Below, piece after piece: positions 55,767-63,333 of a DNA stretch of 64,000 bases. Made by a program: the position numbers and the translations under genes. This stretch comes from Roseomonas sp. KE2513. Lineage in GTDB: Bacteria; Pseudomonadota; Alphaproteobacteria; Acetobacterales; Acetobacteraceae. Below the pieces are notes generated by a model, which searched no databases, had not been told where the DNA came from, and was given only the letters and a program-made list of their open reading frames with translations. The stretch spans positions 1 to 64,000 of the forward strand of contig NZ_RCVR01000012.1 in the NCBI RefSeq assembly GCF_016107305.1, in the 5' to 3' direction. Numbering within the stretch: the first letter of the stretch is position 1; each line of letters begins with the position of its first letter.

Positions 55767-57461
55767 GTGTCAGACCGCGAGAGCATGGAATTCGACGTCC
55801 TGGTGGTCGGCGGTGGCCCGGCCGGGCTGGCGGCCGCCATCCGGCTGAAACAGGCCGCGCCGGACGCTACCGTCTGCCTCGTGGAGAAGGGCTCCGAGAT
55901 CGGCGCCCATACCCTGTCGGGCGCGGTGCTGGAGCCGCGCGCGCTGGACGAGTTGTTCCCGGACTGGCGCGACGACCCGCCGGCGCTGATGACGCCGGCC
56001 GGCGACGACCGCTTCATGCTGCTGACCGAGAAGCGCGCCATCAAGCTGCCCACGCCGCCGGCCATGGACAACCACGGCAACTATATCGTCTCCCTCGGCA
56101 ATGTCTGCCGCTGGCTCGGCGCGCGCGCCGAGGCGATGGGCATCGAGATCTACCCGGGCTTCGCCGCCTCCGACCTCGTGGTCGAGGAGGGGCAGGTGAA
56201 GGGCGTGGTCGCCGGCGTGATGGGCATCACGAAGGAGGGCGAGGAGGGGCCGGACTACCAGCCGGGCATGGAGCTCCGCGCCACCTACACGATCTTCGCC
56301 GAGGGCTGCCGCGGCTCGCTAACCAAGCGCCTGTTCGAGATGTACGACCTGCGCAAGGACTGCCAGCCGCAGACCTTCGCCCTCGGCATGAAGGAGCTGT
56401 GGGAAATCCCGAAGGAGAAGCACACGCCGGGCCTGGTGTGGCACTCCACGGGCTGGCCGCTGAAGAGCGACACCTATGGCGGCTCCTGGCTCTACATGCT
56501 CGGCGAGAACCTCGTCTCCATCGGTTTCGTCGTCGGGCTCGATTACAAGAACCCCTGGCTCTCGCCCTTCGACGAGTTCCAGCGCTTCAAGACCCACCCG
56601 GCCGTGCGCGGCTTCCTCGAGGGCGGCAAGCGCATCGCCTATGGCGCCCGCGCGCTGAACGAGGGCGGTGCGCAATCCGTGCCGCGCCTCGTCTTCCCCG
56701 GCGGCATGCTGGTGGGCGACACGGCGGGCTTCCTCAACGTGCCGAAGATCAAGGGCACGCACACCGCGATGAAGAGCGGCATGGTGGCGGCCGAGGCCGT
56801 GGCCGCCGCGCTCGCCAGCGGCAGCCCGCCGCCGGTGCTGGAGAGCTACCCCGAGGCCATCCGCAACTCCTGGGTCTGGGACGAGCTGCACAGCGTGCGC
56901 AACATCCGCCCGGGCTTTGCGAAATACGGCTTTTGGGGCGGCATGGCCGCCGCGGCGCTCGACACCTACGTCTTCCGCGGCAAGGCTCCCTGGACCTGGG
57001 TGCACCATGCCGACCACGAGACGCTCAAGCCCGCTGCCGAGAGCAAGCGCATCACCTATCCCAAGCCCGATGGCGTGCTGACCTTCGATCGCCTCTCCTC
57101 CGTGTTCCTCTCGAACACGAACCACGAGGAGAACCAGCCCGCGCACCTCGTGCTGCGCGAGCCGACGCGCTGGAAGCCCGTGAACTGGGACCAGTTCCGG
57201 AGTCCCGAGAGCCGCTACTGCCCCGCCGCCGTCTATGAGGCGGTTGGACCGGAAGCGGAGCGAGAGCTGCGCGGCACGCCGGATGCCGAGGCAACGGGCC
57301 AGGGTGCGACGACCGAGGCCGGCGACGCCGCCGTGCAGCTTGTCATCAACGCGCAGAACTGCGTCCACTGCAAAACCTGCGACATCAAGGACCCCACCCA
57401 GAATATCGACTGGCGCACGCCGGAGGGCGGCGGCGGGCCCAACTACATCGGTGGTATGTGA
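55767..57461 (+). CDS. electron transfer flavoprotein-ubiquinone oxidoreductase
   Basis: ETF-QO passes electrons from reduced ETF (fed by acyl-CoA dehydrogenases) to ubiquinone; it is a monotopic inner-membrane protein with FAD and one [4Fe-4S]. The 564-residue chain has the FAD loop VLVVGGGPAGLAAAIRL, GAVLEPRALDELFPDW, ATYTIFAEGCRGSLTKRLFE, the membrane/quinone part GGMLVGDTAGFLNVPKIKGT, and the cluster Cys in RYCPAAVYE and NCVHCKTCDIKDPTQNIDW. Close to the acyl-CoA dehydrogenase-like gene at 60.6 kb, it offers a direct route to the quinone pool. Its stop overlaps the GTG of the next gene. Confidence 0.96.
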   Translation: MSDRESMEFDVLVVGGGPAGLAAAIRLKQAAPDATVCLVEKGSEIGAHTLSGAVLEPRALDELFPDWRDDPPALMTPAGDDRFMLLTEKRAIKLPTPPAMDNHGNYIVSLGNVCRWLGARAEAMGIEIYPGFAASDLVVEEGQVKGVVAGVMGITKEGEEGPDYQPGMELRATYTIFAEGCRGSLTKRLFEMYDLRKDCQPQTFALGMKELWEIPKEKHTPGLVWHSTGWPLKSDTYGGSWLYMLGENLVSIGFVVGLDYKNPWLSPFDEFQRFKTHPAVRGFLEGGKRIAYGARALNEGGAQSVPRLVFPGGMLVGDTAGFLNVPKIKGTHTAMKSGMVAAEAVAAALASGSPPPVLESYPEAIRNSWVWDELHSVRNIRPGFAKYGFWGGMAAAALDTYVFRGKAPWTWVHHADHETLKPAAESKRITYPKPDGVLTFDRLSSVFLSNTNHEENQPAHLVLREPTRWKPVNWDQFRSPESRYCPAAVYEAVGPEAERELRGTPDAEATGQGATTEAGDAAVQLVINAQNCVHCKTCDIKDPTQNIDWRTPEGGGGPNYIGGM

Positions 57462-58221
57462 GGATCGGCGAGCAGGTCGTCCTCGTCACCGGCGCAGGCC
57501 GCGGGGGCTGGGGGCGGCCATCGCCGCCGCCTTCGGGCGGGAGGGCGCGCGGGTGGTGGTGAACTACCGCCGGAGCGCCGAGGGGGCGGCCGCCGTGGCC
57601 GCACCCTTCGGGGAGCGCGCCCTGGCGATGCAGGCGGACGTCACCGATCCCGGCGCCGTCGCGGCCATGCTCTCCACGGCCGAGATCCGCTTCGGTACGC
57701 CGGTCACGACCATCGTGCACAACGCCCTCTCGGACTTCCACTTCAACGGGGATGAGCGGGCGAGGATCTCGGACATCCCCTGGCCGGACTTCGCGGCGCA
57801 GATGGCGGTCTCTGTCCGCGGCGCGCTGAACCTTATCCAGGCCGCATCCCCCGCCATGGCGCAGCGCGGCTTCGGCCGCATCGTCACCATCGGCACGAAC
57901 CTGTTTCAGAATCCGGTCGTGCCGTACCATGATTACACCGCCGCCAAGGCCGCGCTGCTCTCGCTCACCCGCACCGCCGCCGCCGATCTCGGGCCGCAGG
58001 GGATCACGGTGAACATGCTCTCGGGCGGGCTGCTTCGCACCACCGACGCGAGCGCCGCGACGCCGGTAGCGGTCTTCGACCTCATCGCGCAGTCCACCCC
58101 GCTGCGCCGCGTCACCACACCCGAGGAATTCGCTGACGCGGCTCTCTTTTTCGCTTCCCCCTGGAGCCGCGCGGTGACGGGGCAGAACCTCGTGGTGGAT
58201 GGCGGGCTGGTTCGCGACTGA
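57458..58221 (+). pseudogene. short-chain dehydrogenase/reductase, frameshifted near the start
   Basis: An SDR split across two frames. GTG 57458 (overlapping the ETF-QO stop) encodes VRIGEQVVLVTGAGRG, the first half of the TGxxxGxG nucleotide loop. The rest, LGAAIAAAFGREGARVVVNY and everything to the stop at 58221, is in another frame. The shift lies in a run of five G (57503-57507); three G would restore TGAGRGLG. The remainder is intact: YHDYTAAKAALLSLTR (Tyr and Lys), ITVNMLSGG and the C-terminal GQNLVVDGG; the catalytic Ser position is Thr. It could be a real mutation, a sequencing error, or a protein starting at GTG 57451 with an aberrant N-terminus. Confidence 0.65.
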
Positions 58222-58662
58222 TCAGCCTTCGCCTATCAGGAGGTTCAGCGCGCGGAGGATGAGCGCGCGCTCCGCCTCGTCGAAGGGCGCCAGCCTTTCC
58301 CGCTGATGGGCGCGGGCGGCGGCCAGGACCGGCTTCACCCGCGCGCGGCCCTTGGGCGTGATGTGGATCAGCACCCGCCGCCGGTCCTCACGCGCGCCGC
58401 GGCGGCGCACCAGTCCCTCGGCCTCCATCCGGTCCAGCACCTTGGTCATGCTCGGCTGCTTCATCATGACCATCTCTGCCAACTGGCCCACGGCCAGCCC
58501 GTCCGCCTCCACCAGGCAGGCCAGCACCCGCCATTCCGGCACGGACAGGTCCCACCCCTTCAGCGAGGCGTGGAAGGAGGACGAGACCGAATGGCTCGCC
58601 CGCGCGAGGAGATAGGGCAGGTAGGTCTCGGTGAAAGCCACGGGAAACCCATCCCTTTTCAT
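58222..58662 (-). CDS. MarR family transcriptional regulator
   Basis: 146-residue winged-helix regulator: LSVPEWRVLACLVEADGLAV, the recognition part QLAEMVMMKQPSMTKVLDRM and the wing GLVRRRGAREDRRRVLIHIT with the conserved DRR. MarR proteins are usually dimeric repressors released by small aromatic ligands. The gene is divergent from the NicX-like dioxygenase with 59 bases between starts, the classic arrangement for a regulator of the adjoining catabolic genes. P. putida nicotinate genes are also controlled by a MarR repressor (NicR), a parallel that fits the neighbour. Its stop abuts the SDR stop. Confidence 0.92.
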   Translation of the reverse strand: MKRDGFPVAFTETYLPYLLARASHSVSSSFHASLKGWDLSVPEWRVLACLVEADGLAVGQLAEMVMMKQPSMTKVLDRMEAEGLVRRRGAREDRRRVLIHITPKGRARVKPVLAAARAHQRERLAPFDEAERALILRALNLLIGEG

Positions 58663-58721
58663 ATTTCTTCACGTCCGCCCCGTTCCCGGCCCGAATGCGC
58701 CGGCAGCAAGGAAGGGCGAGC

Positions 58722-59768
58722 ATGTTTGCGGACCGCATCGAGCACAAGTGGATCGAGGCCTTCGCCGAGGTCCTGGCCAGATGCGCTGTCCGCGAGGGAG
58801 AGGTGGTTGCGATCCTCTCGGAGAGCCAGTCTCGCGCGCTGAACGTCCATCTGGCGGAACTCGCGCTCCTCCGCCTCGGTGCCCGGCCCTTCCACATCGT
58901 TCTGCCCACGGCACGCAATCCCTACCCCGTGCCCATCCGCTCCACCGGCGCCAGCGAGGCCATCGACGGCTTGGCCCCCGTGGTCGGCGCGCTTTCCGCC
59001 AGTTCGCTCGTCGTGGATCTCACCGTCCAAGGGCTGATGCACGCGCGGGAGACGGCCGCAATCCTGAAATCGGGCGCCCGCATCCTCTCCATTTCGAACG
59101 AGCATCCGGAGGCGCTGGAGCGGATGCGCCCGGACGACGCGCTCGCAGGCCGGGTTCGTGCCGCCACGAAGATGCTGCGCGCCTCCCGCCGGATGAGCGT
59201 CCACTCTGCCGCCGGCACCGCGCTAGAAGTCGATATGGCCGGCGCTGCCACCGTCGGCGTCTGGGGCTGGACCGACCGGCCGGGCACGCTGGCCCACTGG
59301 CCCGGCGGCATCGTCGTCAGCTTCCCCGCCGCTGGCACCGTGAACGGCACGCTGGTGCTCGATACGGGCGACATCAACCTCACCTTCAAGCGCTATCTCG
59401 CCGCACCCATCCGCCTGACGGTCGAATCGGACTATGTCACAGCGATCGAGGGCAGCGGCCCCGACGCCGAGATGCTGCGCCGCAGCTTCGCGGCCTGGGG
59501 CGACCGCGAGGCCTATGCCGTCTCCCATGTCGGCTTCGGCATGAACCCGGCCGCGCGCTACGAGGCATTGTCCATGTATGACCAGCGCGACACCAACGGC
59601 ACGGAGCTGCGCGCCATCGCCGGCAACTTTCTCTTCTCCACCGGCGCCAACGAGTTCGCCGGCCGCTACACCCCCGGCCATTTCGACATCCCCGTTATGG
59701 GCACGGATATCCTGATCGACGGCACCCCCGTGGTGCTGGGCGGCGAGGTGCAGCCGGTCTTCGGATGA
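58722..59768 (+). CDS. NicX-like 2,5-dihydroxypyridine dioxygenase family protein (M29 fold)
   Basis: 348-residue cytosolic protein of the M29-aminopeptidase-like fold. It is closer to NicX, the Fe(II) dioxygenase that opens 2,5-dihydroxypyridine, than to aminopeptidases: HWPGGIVVSFP, NGTLVLDTGDINLTFKRY, AVSHVGFGMNPAARYEAL, GNFLFSTGANEFAGRYTPGH and FDIPVMGTDILID follow the NicX order. Candidate iron ligands are His269 (SHVGFG), His320 and Asp322 (GHFDIP); two His and one Asp are the ligands I recall for NicX, at nearly the same numbers. The true ring substrate is unknown. Start ATG 58722 with GGAAGG upstream. Automatic tools may call it leucyl aminopeptidase. Confidence 0.78.
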   Translation: MFADRIEHKWIEAFAEVLARCAVREGEVVAILSESQSRALNVHLAELALLRLGARPFHIVLPTARNPYPVPIRSTGASEAIDGLAPVVGALSASSLVVDLTVQGLMHARETAAILKSGARILSISNEHPEALERMRPDDALAGRVRAATKMLRASRRMSVHSAAGTALEVDMAGAATVGVWGWTDRPGTLAHWPGGIVVSFPAAGTVNGTLVLDTGDINLTFKRYLAAPIRLTVESDYVTAIEGSGPDAEMLRRSFAAWGDREAYAVSHVGFGMNPAARYEALSMYDQRDTNGTELRAIAGNFLFSTGANEFAGRYTPGHFDIPVMGTDILIDGTPVVLGGEVQPVFG

Positions 59769-59786
59769 TTCCGTGCTGGACAGGTC

Positions 59787-59800
59787 TATGAATTTTCATA
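59787..59800 (+). promoter_or_regulatory. palindrome between the dioxygenase and hydrolase genes
   Basis: TATGAA-TT-TTCATA: perfect 6-base arms around a 2-base spacer, AT-rich in GC-rich DNA, 29 bases before the hydrolase start. The size suits a MarR dimer or a separate promoter. It is a candidate only. Confidence 0.35.
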
Positions 59801-59828
59801 TGATCGCTGCGGCAAAGAGGGCCCTTCC

Positions 59829-60578
59829 ATGACCCCGGTCGTGATGCTGCACGGGATCGGCGCGGACAGCAGGCTGTGGCAGCCTCAGCGCGTCCCATTT
59901 GCGGCGCGCGGCTATGAGGCCGTGCCGCTCGACTTGCCCGGTTACGGCGCCCGCCCGCCCGTCGATGCGCTGGATTTCGAGACCATGGCCGCCGACGTGG
60001 AGGCCGCGATCGCGGCGCGCGGCCTGCAGCGCCCTGTCCTGCTCGGCCACTCCATGGGCGGGATGGTCGCGCAGACCTTGCTGCGCCGACGCGCAGACGC
60101 CTACTCCGCCGCCATCCTTTGCGCCACCAGCCCCGCCTTCGGGAACCCCTCGGGCGATTTCCAGCGCGAGTTCGTCGCCGCCCGGCTGAGGCCGCTGGAG
60201 GAGGGGCGGACGCTCGCCGAGCTCGCGCCTGACACTCTCGCGGCCCTCACCGGCCCGGGCGGCACCCCGTTCCGCGACCTGGCGATCCAGGCGCTGGGCG
60301 CCACCTCGCCGGAAACCTTCCGCGTCGCCGTCCGGACCCTCGTCACCTTTGACGAGCGCGCGAATCTCGGCGCGATTCGCATCCCCGTCCTTTGCCTCGC
60401 CGGCGAGGTGGACACCAACGCCCCCGCGCCGATGATGCAGCGCCTGGCCGGCAAGATTCCTGGCGCCACCTATGTCTGCCTGCCCAACACTGGCCACCTG
60501 CCGAACATCGAGGCGCCGGATGCCTTCGACGCCGCCGTTCTAGACTTCTTGGACCGCCACCTGAAAGGGAACCGCTGA
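59829..60578 (+). CDS. alpha/beta hydrolase
   Basis: 249-residue serine hydrolase: VVMLHGIGADSRLW (oxyanion loop), the nucleophile elbow in LLGHSMGGMVAQTLL, the acid region VLCLAGEVDTNAP and the catalytic His in NTGHLPNIEAPDAF. Closest general types are 3-oxoadipate enol-lactonase and the C-C or amide hydrolases of ring-cleavage routes. In the P. putida nicotinate route an alpha/beta hydrolase (NicD) deformylates the product of NicX; a similar step is plausible here but sequence similarity to NicD looks only general. Its stop overlaps the next gene by one base. Confidence 0.88.
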   Translation: MTPVVMLHGIGADSRLWQPQRVPFAARGYEAVPLDLPGYGARPPVDALDFETMAADVEAAIAARGLQRPVLLGHSMGGMVAQTLLRRRADAYSAAILCATSPAFGNPSGDFQREFVAARLRPLEEGRTLAELAPDTLAALTGPGGTPFRDLAIQALGATSPETFRVAVRTLVTFDERANLGAIRIPVLCLAGEVDTNAPAPMMQRLAGKIPGATYVCLPNTGHLPNIEAPDAFDAAVLDFLDRHLKGNR

Positions 60579-61846
60579 TGGACACCCTTCCCGCCGACCT
60601 GTTGCAGGACGAGCCGATCTTCGCGCCCGAAGCTTTCAACCTCACGCCGCAGCAGGCCGAGCTGACGGCGCGCGCCCGCCGCTTCGGCAGGGCGGTTCTG
60701 GCCCCCCGCGCCGCCACCTACGACCGCGAGGCGCGCTTCCCCATCGAGAACTTCCGCGACATGCACGGGGAAGGATTGCTCCGCATCTGCGTGCCCGAGG
60801 AGGACGGCGGGGAGGGGGCGGACTTCACCACCTACTGCCTCACCGCCGCGGAACTCGGCCGCTACTGCGGCGCCACGGCGCTCTCCTGGAACATGCACGT
60901 CTGCTCCACCCTCTGGTCCGGCCTATTGTCCGAGGACCTGGAGATGAGCGAGGCGGACCGCGCCACCCACCGCGCCCGCCGCGCCCGCCACTACCGGCGC
61001 ATCGTGGAGGAGGGCGCCATCTACTCACAGCCCTTCTCCGAAGGTGGCGCGGCCGCCGCCGGCGCCATCGCCTTCGGCACCGAGGCGCGCCCGGTGGAGG
61101 GCGGCTACATCGTCAACGGCAAGAAGATCTTCGCCAGCCTCTCGGGCGCCGCCGACTACTACGGCATCCTCTGCACGGAGCGCCGGGGCGACGAACCCGC
61201 CAGCCGCCGCAACACCCTCTACCTCGCCATCCCCGCAAAGGCCGAGGGCGTCAGCATCGTCGGTGACTGGGATCCACTGGGCATGCGCGGCACCGTCTCC
61301 CGCACACTGCTGCTGAAGGACGTCTTCGTGCCGGAGGACGCCATGCTCATGCCGCGCGGCGTCTACTTCCAGGCCGCCGGCCGCTGGCCGCACATGTTCA
61401 TGACGCTGACGCCCACCTATATGGGCCTCGCCCAGGCCGCCTACGACTTCGCCGTCGCCTATCTCCGCGGCGAGGTGCCGGGCACGCCGCCTGTGAAGCG
61501 CCGCATGTTCCCGACGAAGCAGATCGCGGTCGCCGAGATGCGGATCATGCTCGAGCAGACCAAGGCCCTCTGGTTCCAGGCCATCCGCGAGGCCCGCCCT
61601 GACCCGACGCGCGAGCAGGTGCAGCGCGCTTATGCCGCGCAGTACACGGTGATGGAGAACGCCAACGCGCTGGCCACCAAGGCCATCCGCACCTGCGGCG
61701 GCCAGGCAATGCTCCGCAGCCTGCCGCTTGAGCGCATCTACCGCGACAGCCGCTGCGGCTCCCTCATGCTGCCCTGGACCGCAGAGATCTGCCTCGACCG
61801 CCTCGGCCGCGACACGCTCTACAAGCCCGGCGAGAAGGACGAGTGA
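60578..61846 (+). CDS. acyl-CoA dehydrogenase-fold flavoprotein, atypical active site
   Basis: 422-residue member of the acyl-CoA dehydrogenase superfamily: LLRICVPEEDGGEGADFTTY, EGAIYSQPFSEGG, GGYIVNGKKIFASLSGAADY, LGMRGTVSRTLLLKDVFVPE and the C-terminal TCGGQAMLRSLPLERIYRDS. FAD and an acyl thioester are expected. The usual catalytic Glu near the C-terminus (YEGT) is replaced: the text here is MLPWTAEI with Pro399. The alternative base of isovaleryl-CoA-type enzymes is also absent (RWPHMFMTLTPTYMG). It may use another base or be a flavin monooxygenase. Overlaps both neighbours. Confidence 0.88.
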   Translation: MDTLPADLLQDEPIFAPEAFNLTPQQAELTARARRFGRAVLAPRAATYDREARFPIENFRDMHGEGLLRICVPEEDGGEGADFTTYCLTAAELGRYCGATALSWNMHVCSTLWSGLLSEDLEMSEADRATHRARRARHYRRIVEEGAIYSQPFSEGGAAAAGAIAFGTEARPVEGGYIVNGKKIFASLSGAADYYGILCTERRGDEPASRRNTLYLAIPAKAEGVSIVGDWDPLGMRGTVSRTLLLKDVFVPEDAMLMPRGVYFQAAGRWPHMFMTLTPTYMGLAQAAYDFAVAYLRGEVPGTPPVKRRMFPTKQIAVAEMRIMLEQTKALWFQAIREARPDPTREQVQRAYAAQYTVMENANALATKAIRTCGGQAMLRSLPLERIYRDSRCGSLMLPWTAEICLDRLGRDTLYKPGEKDE

Positions 61847-63333
61847 CCAACCTCGCCGCCCTCATCGACCGCAACGCAGCCTTCGCACCCAGCAAGGTTG
61901 CGATCCGCTTCGAGGGCGAGGCCATCACCTACGCGCAACTCGCGGCTGAGATCGGCCGCGCGGCACACCTGCTGCGGGTGCATCACGGCGTCGGCCCCGG
62001 CGACCGCGTGGCGGTGCTGGCCACGAACCATCCAGCCTACCTCTCGCTGCTCTACGCCTGCGCTCGCCTCGGCGCGATCCTGCTGCCGCTGAACTGGCGC
62101 CTGGCCGCGCCGGAACTGCGCTACATTATGGAGCACGCCGAGCCGCGCGTCGCCTTTGTCGAGCCCGATTTCGCGGAAACCCTGCAAGAGGCCGCGCCCG
62201 ATCTTTCCGCCGCCCCGCTCGCCATTCGCGATGGCGAGGGCGACGAGGACGGCCCGGGCGGCTTCGAAAATCCTCTGTTGCTCGTCTATACCTCCGGCAC
62301 CACCGGTCGCCCGAAAGGCGCGCTGCTGGCGCAGGAGGCGCTGTTCCACAACGCTGTCATGAGCCACCACATGCATGGCATGACGGCCGAGGACCACGTC
62401 CTTTCCGTACTGCCCTTCTTCCATGTCGGCGGGCTGAACATCCATACCACGCCGGCCCTTCATGCCGGCGCGACTGTCACCATCCATCCCCGCTTCTCCG
62501 CCGACGCCGTGCTGGCGGCGGTGGGACGGGATCGCCCCAGCCTCCTCCTCACCGTCCCCGCCACGCTCCGCGCCCTTATGGCCGGGCCAGGATGGGAAGC
62601 CGCCAACCTTTCCTCTCTCCGCGCCATCAGCACGGGGTCGGAGCCCGTCCACCCCGCCCTGGTGGAAGCCGTCACCGCCCGCGGCGTGCCGCTGCTGCAG
62701 GTCTACGGCGCGACGGAGAGCTGCCCCATTGCCATCTACACACGCCTTGGCTGCGCGACGACGGCGCCCACCTCCACCGGTCTGCCCGGCCTTCTTTGCG
62801 AAGCCCGCGTGGCCGACGACAACGGCCGCGACCTCCCGCACGGCGCCGCCGGCGAGGTGCTTCTTCGCGGCCGCAACCTCTTCTGCGGTTACTGGCGGGA
62901 CGAGGACGCGACGGCCGCCTGCATGAGGGACGGCTGGTACCGCACCGGCGACATCGCGACACGCGACGACGCAGGCCACTTCCATGTCCACGATCGCCGC
63001 AAGAACCTTATCATCTCCGGCGGCGAGAACATCTACCCCGCCGAGGTCGAGCGCGTGCTGCTGGAGCACCCCGCCATCGCCGAGGCCGCCGTGCTCGGCG
63101 CCCCCGACCCGAAATGGCAGGAGGTGCCGGTCGCCTTCATCGTCCTTCGTCCCGGCGCCTCCCTCTCGGAGGAAGCGGTACGCGATCACGTCGCGGCCCA
63201 GCTCGCCCGCTTCAAGGTGCCGCGCCGCGTAGTCTTCACCGATACCCTGCCGCGCACCGCGCTCGGCAAGGTCCGGCACTTCGAGCTGCGCCCGCAGCTC
63301 GCGCCCGTTCAGGTCCCGCAGAAGGTCATATAG
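61843..63333 (+). CDS. acyl-CoA ligase (AMP-forming)
   Basis: ANL-superfamily ligase of 496 residues that activates a carboxylic acid to its CoA thioester through an acyl-AMP. Motifs: ATP loop LVYTSGTTGRPKGALL, LPFFHVGGLNIHT, VYGATESCPIAIY, GWYRTGDIATRDD, the hinge KNLIISGGENIYPAEVE and the C-terminal Lys in PRTALGKVRHFELR. The acid cannot be named; medium-chain or aryl acids are typical of this subgroup. GTG 61843 overlaps the dehydrogenase-like gene by 4 bases, so ligase and flavoprotein very likely act in sequence. The 3' end overlaps selO on the other strand by 25 bases. Confidence 0.93.
   Translation: MTNLAALIDRNAAFAPSKVAIRFEGEAITYAQLAAEIGRAAHLLRVHHGVGPGDRVAVLATNHPAYLSLLYACARLGAILLPLNWRLAAPELRYIMEHAEPRVAFVEPDFAETLQEAAPDLSAAPLAIRDGEGDEDGPGGFENPLLLVYTSGTTGRPKGALLAQEALFHNAVMSHHMHGMTAEDHVLSVLPFFHVGGLNIHTTPALHAGATVTIHPRFSADAVLAAVGRDRPSLLLTVPATLRALMAGPGWEAANLSSLRAISTGSEPVHPALVEAVTARGVPLLQVYGATESCPIAIYTRLGCATTAPTSTGLPGLLCEARVADDNGRDLPHGAAGEVLLRGRNLFCGYWRDEDATAACMRDGWYRTGDIATRDDAGHFHVHDRRKNLIISGGENIYPAEVERVLLEHPAIAEAAVLGAPDPKWQEVPVAFIVLRPGASLSEEAVRDHVAAQLARFKVPRRVVFTDTLPRTALGKVRHFELRPQLAPVQVPQKVI

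Noticed and set aside
58656-58664. TTTTCATAT at the MarR start, shared with 59794-59799 region
   Set aside because: The match at 58656 mostly comes from the MarR start codon ATGAAAA read on the other strand, and no second half-site stands beside it, so it is not counted as an operator.
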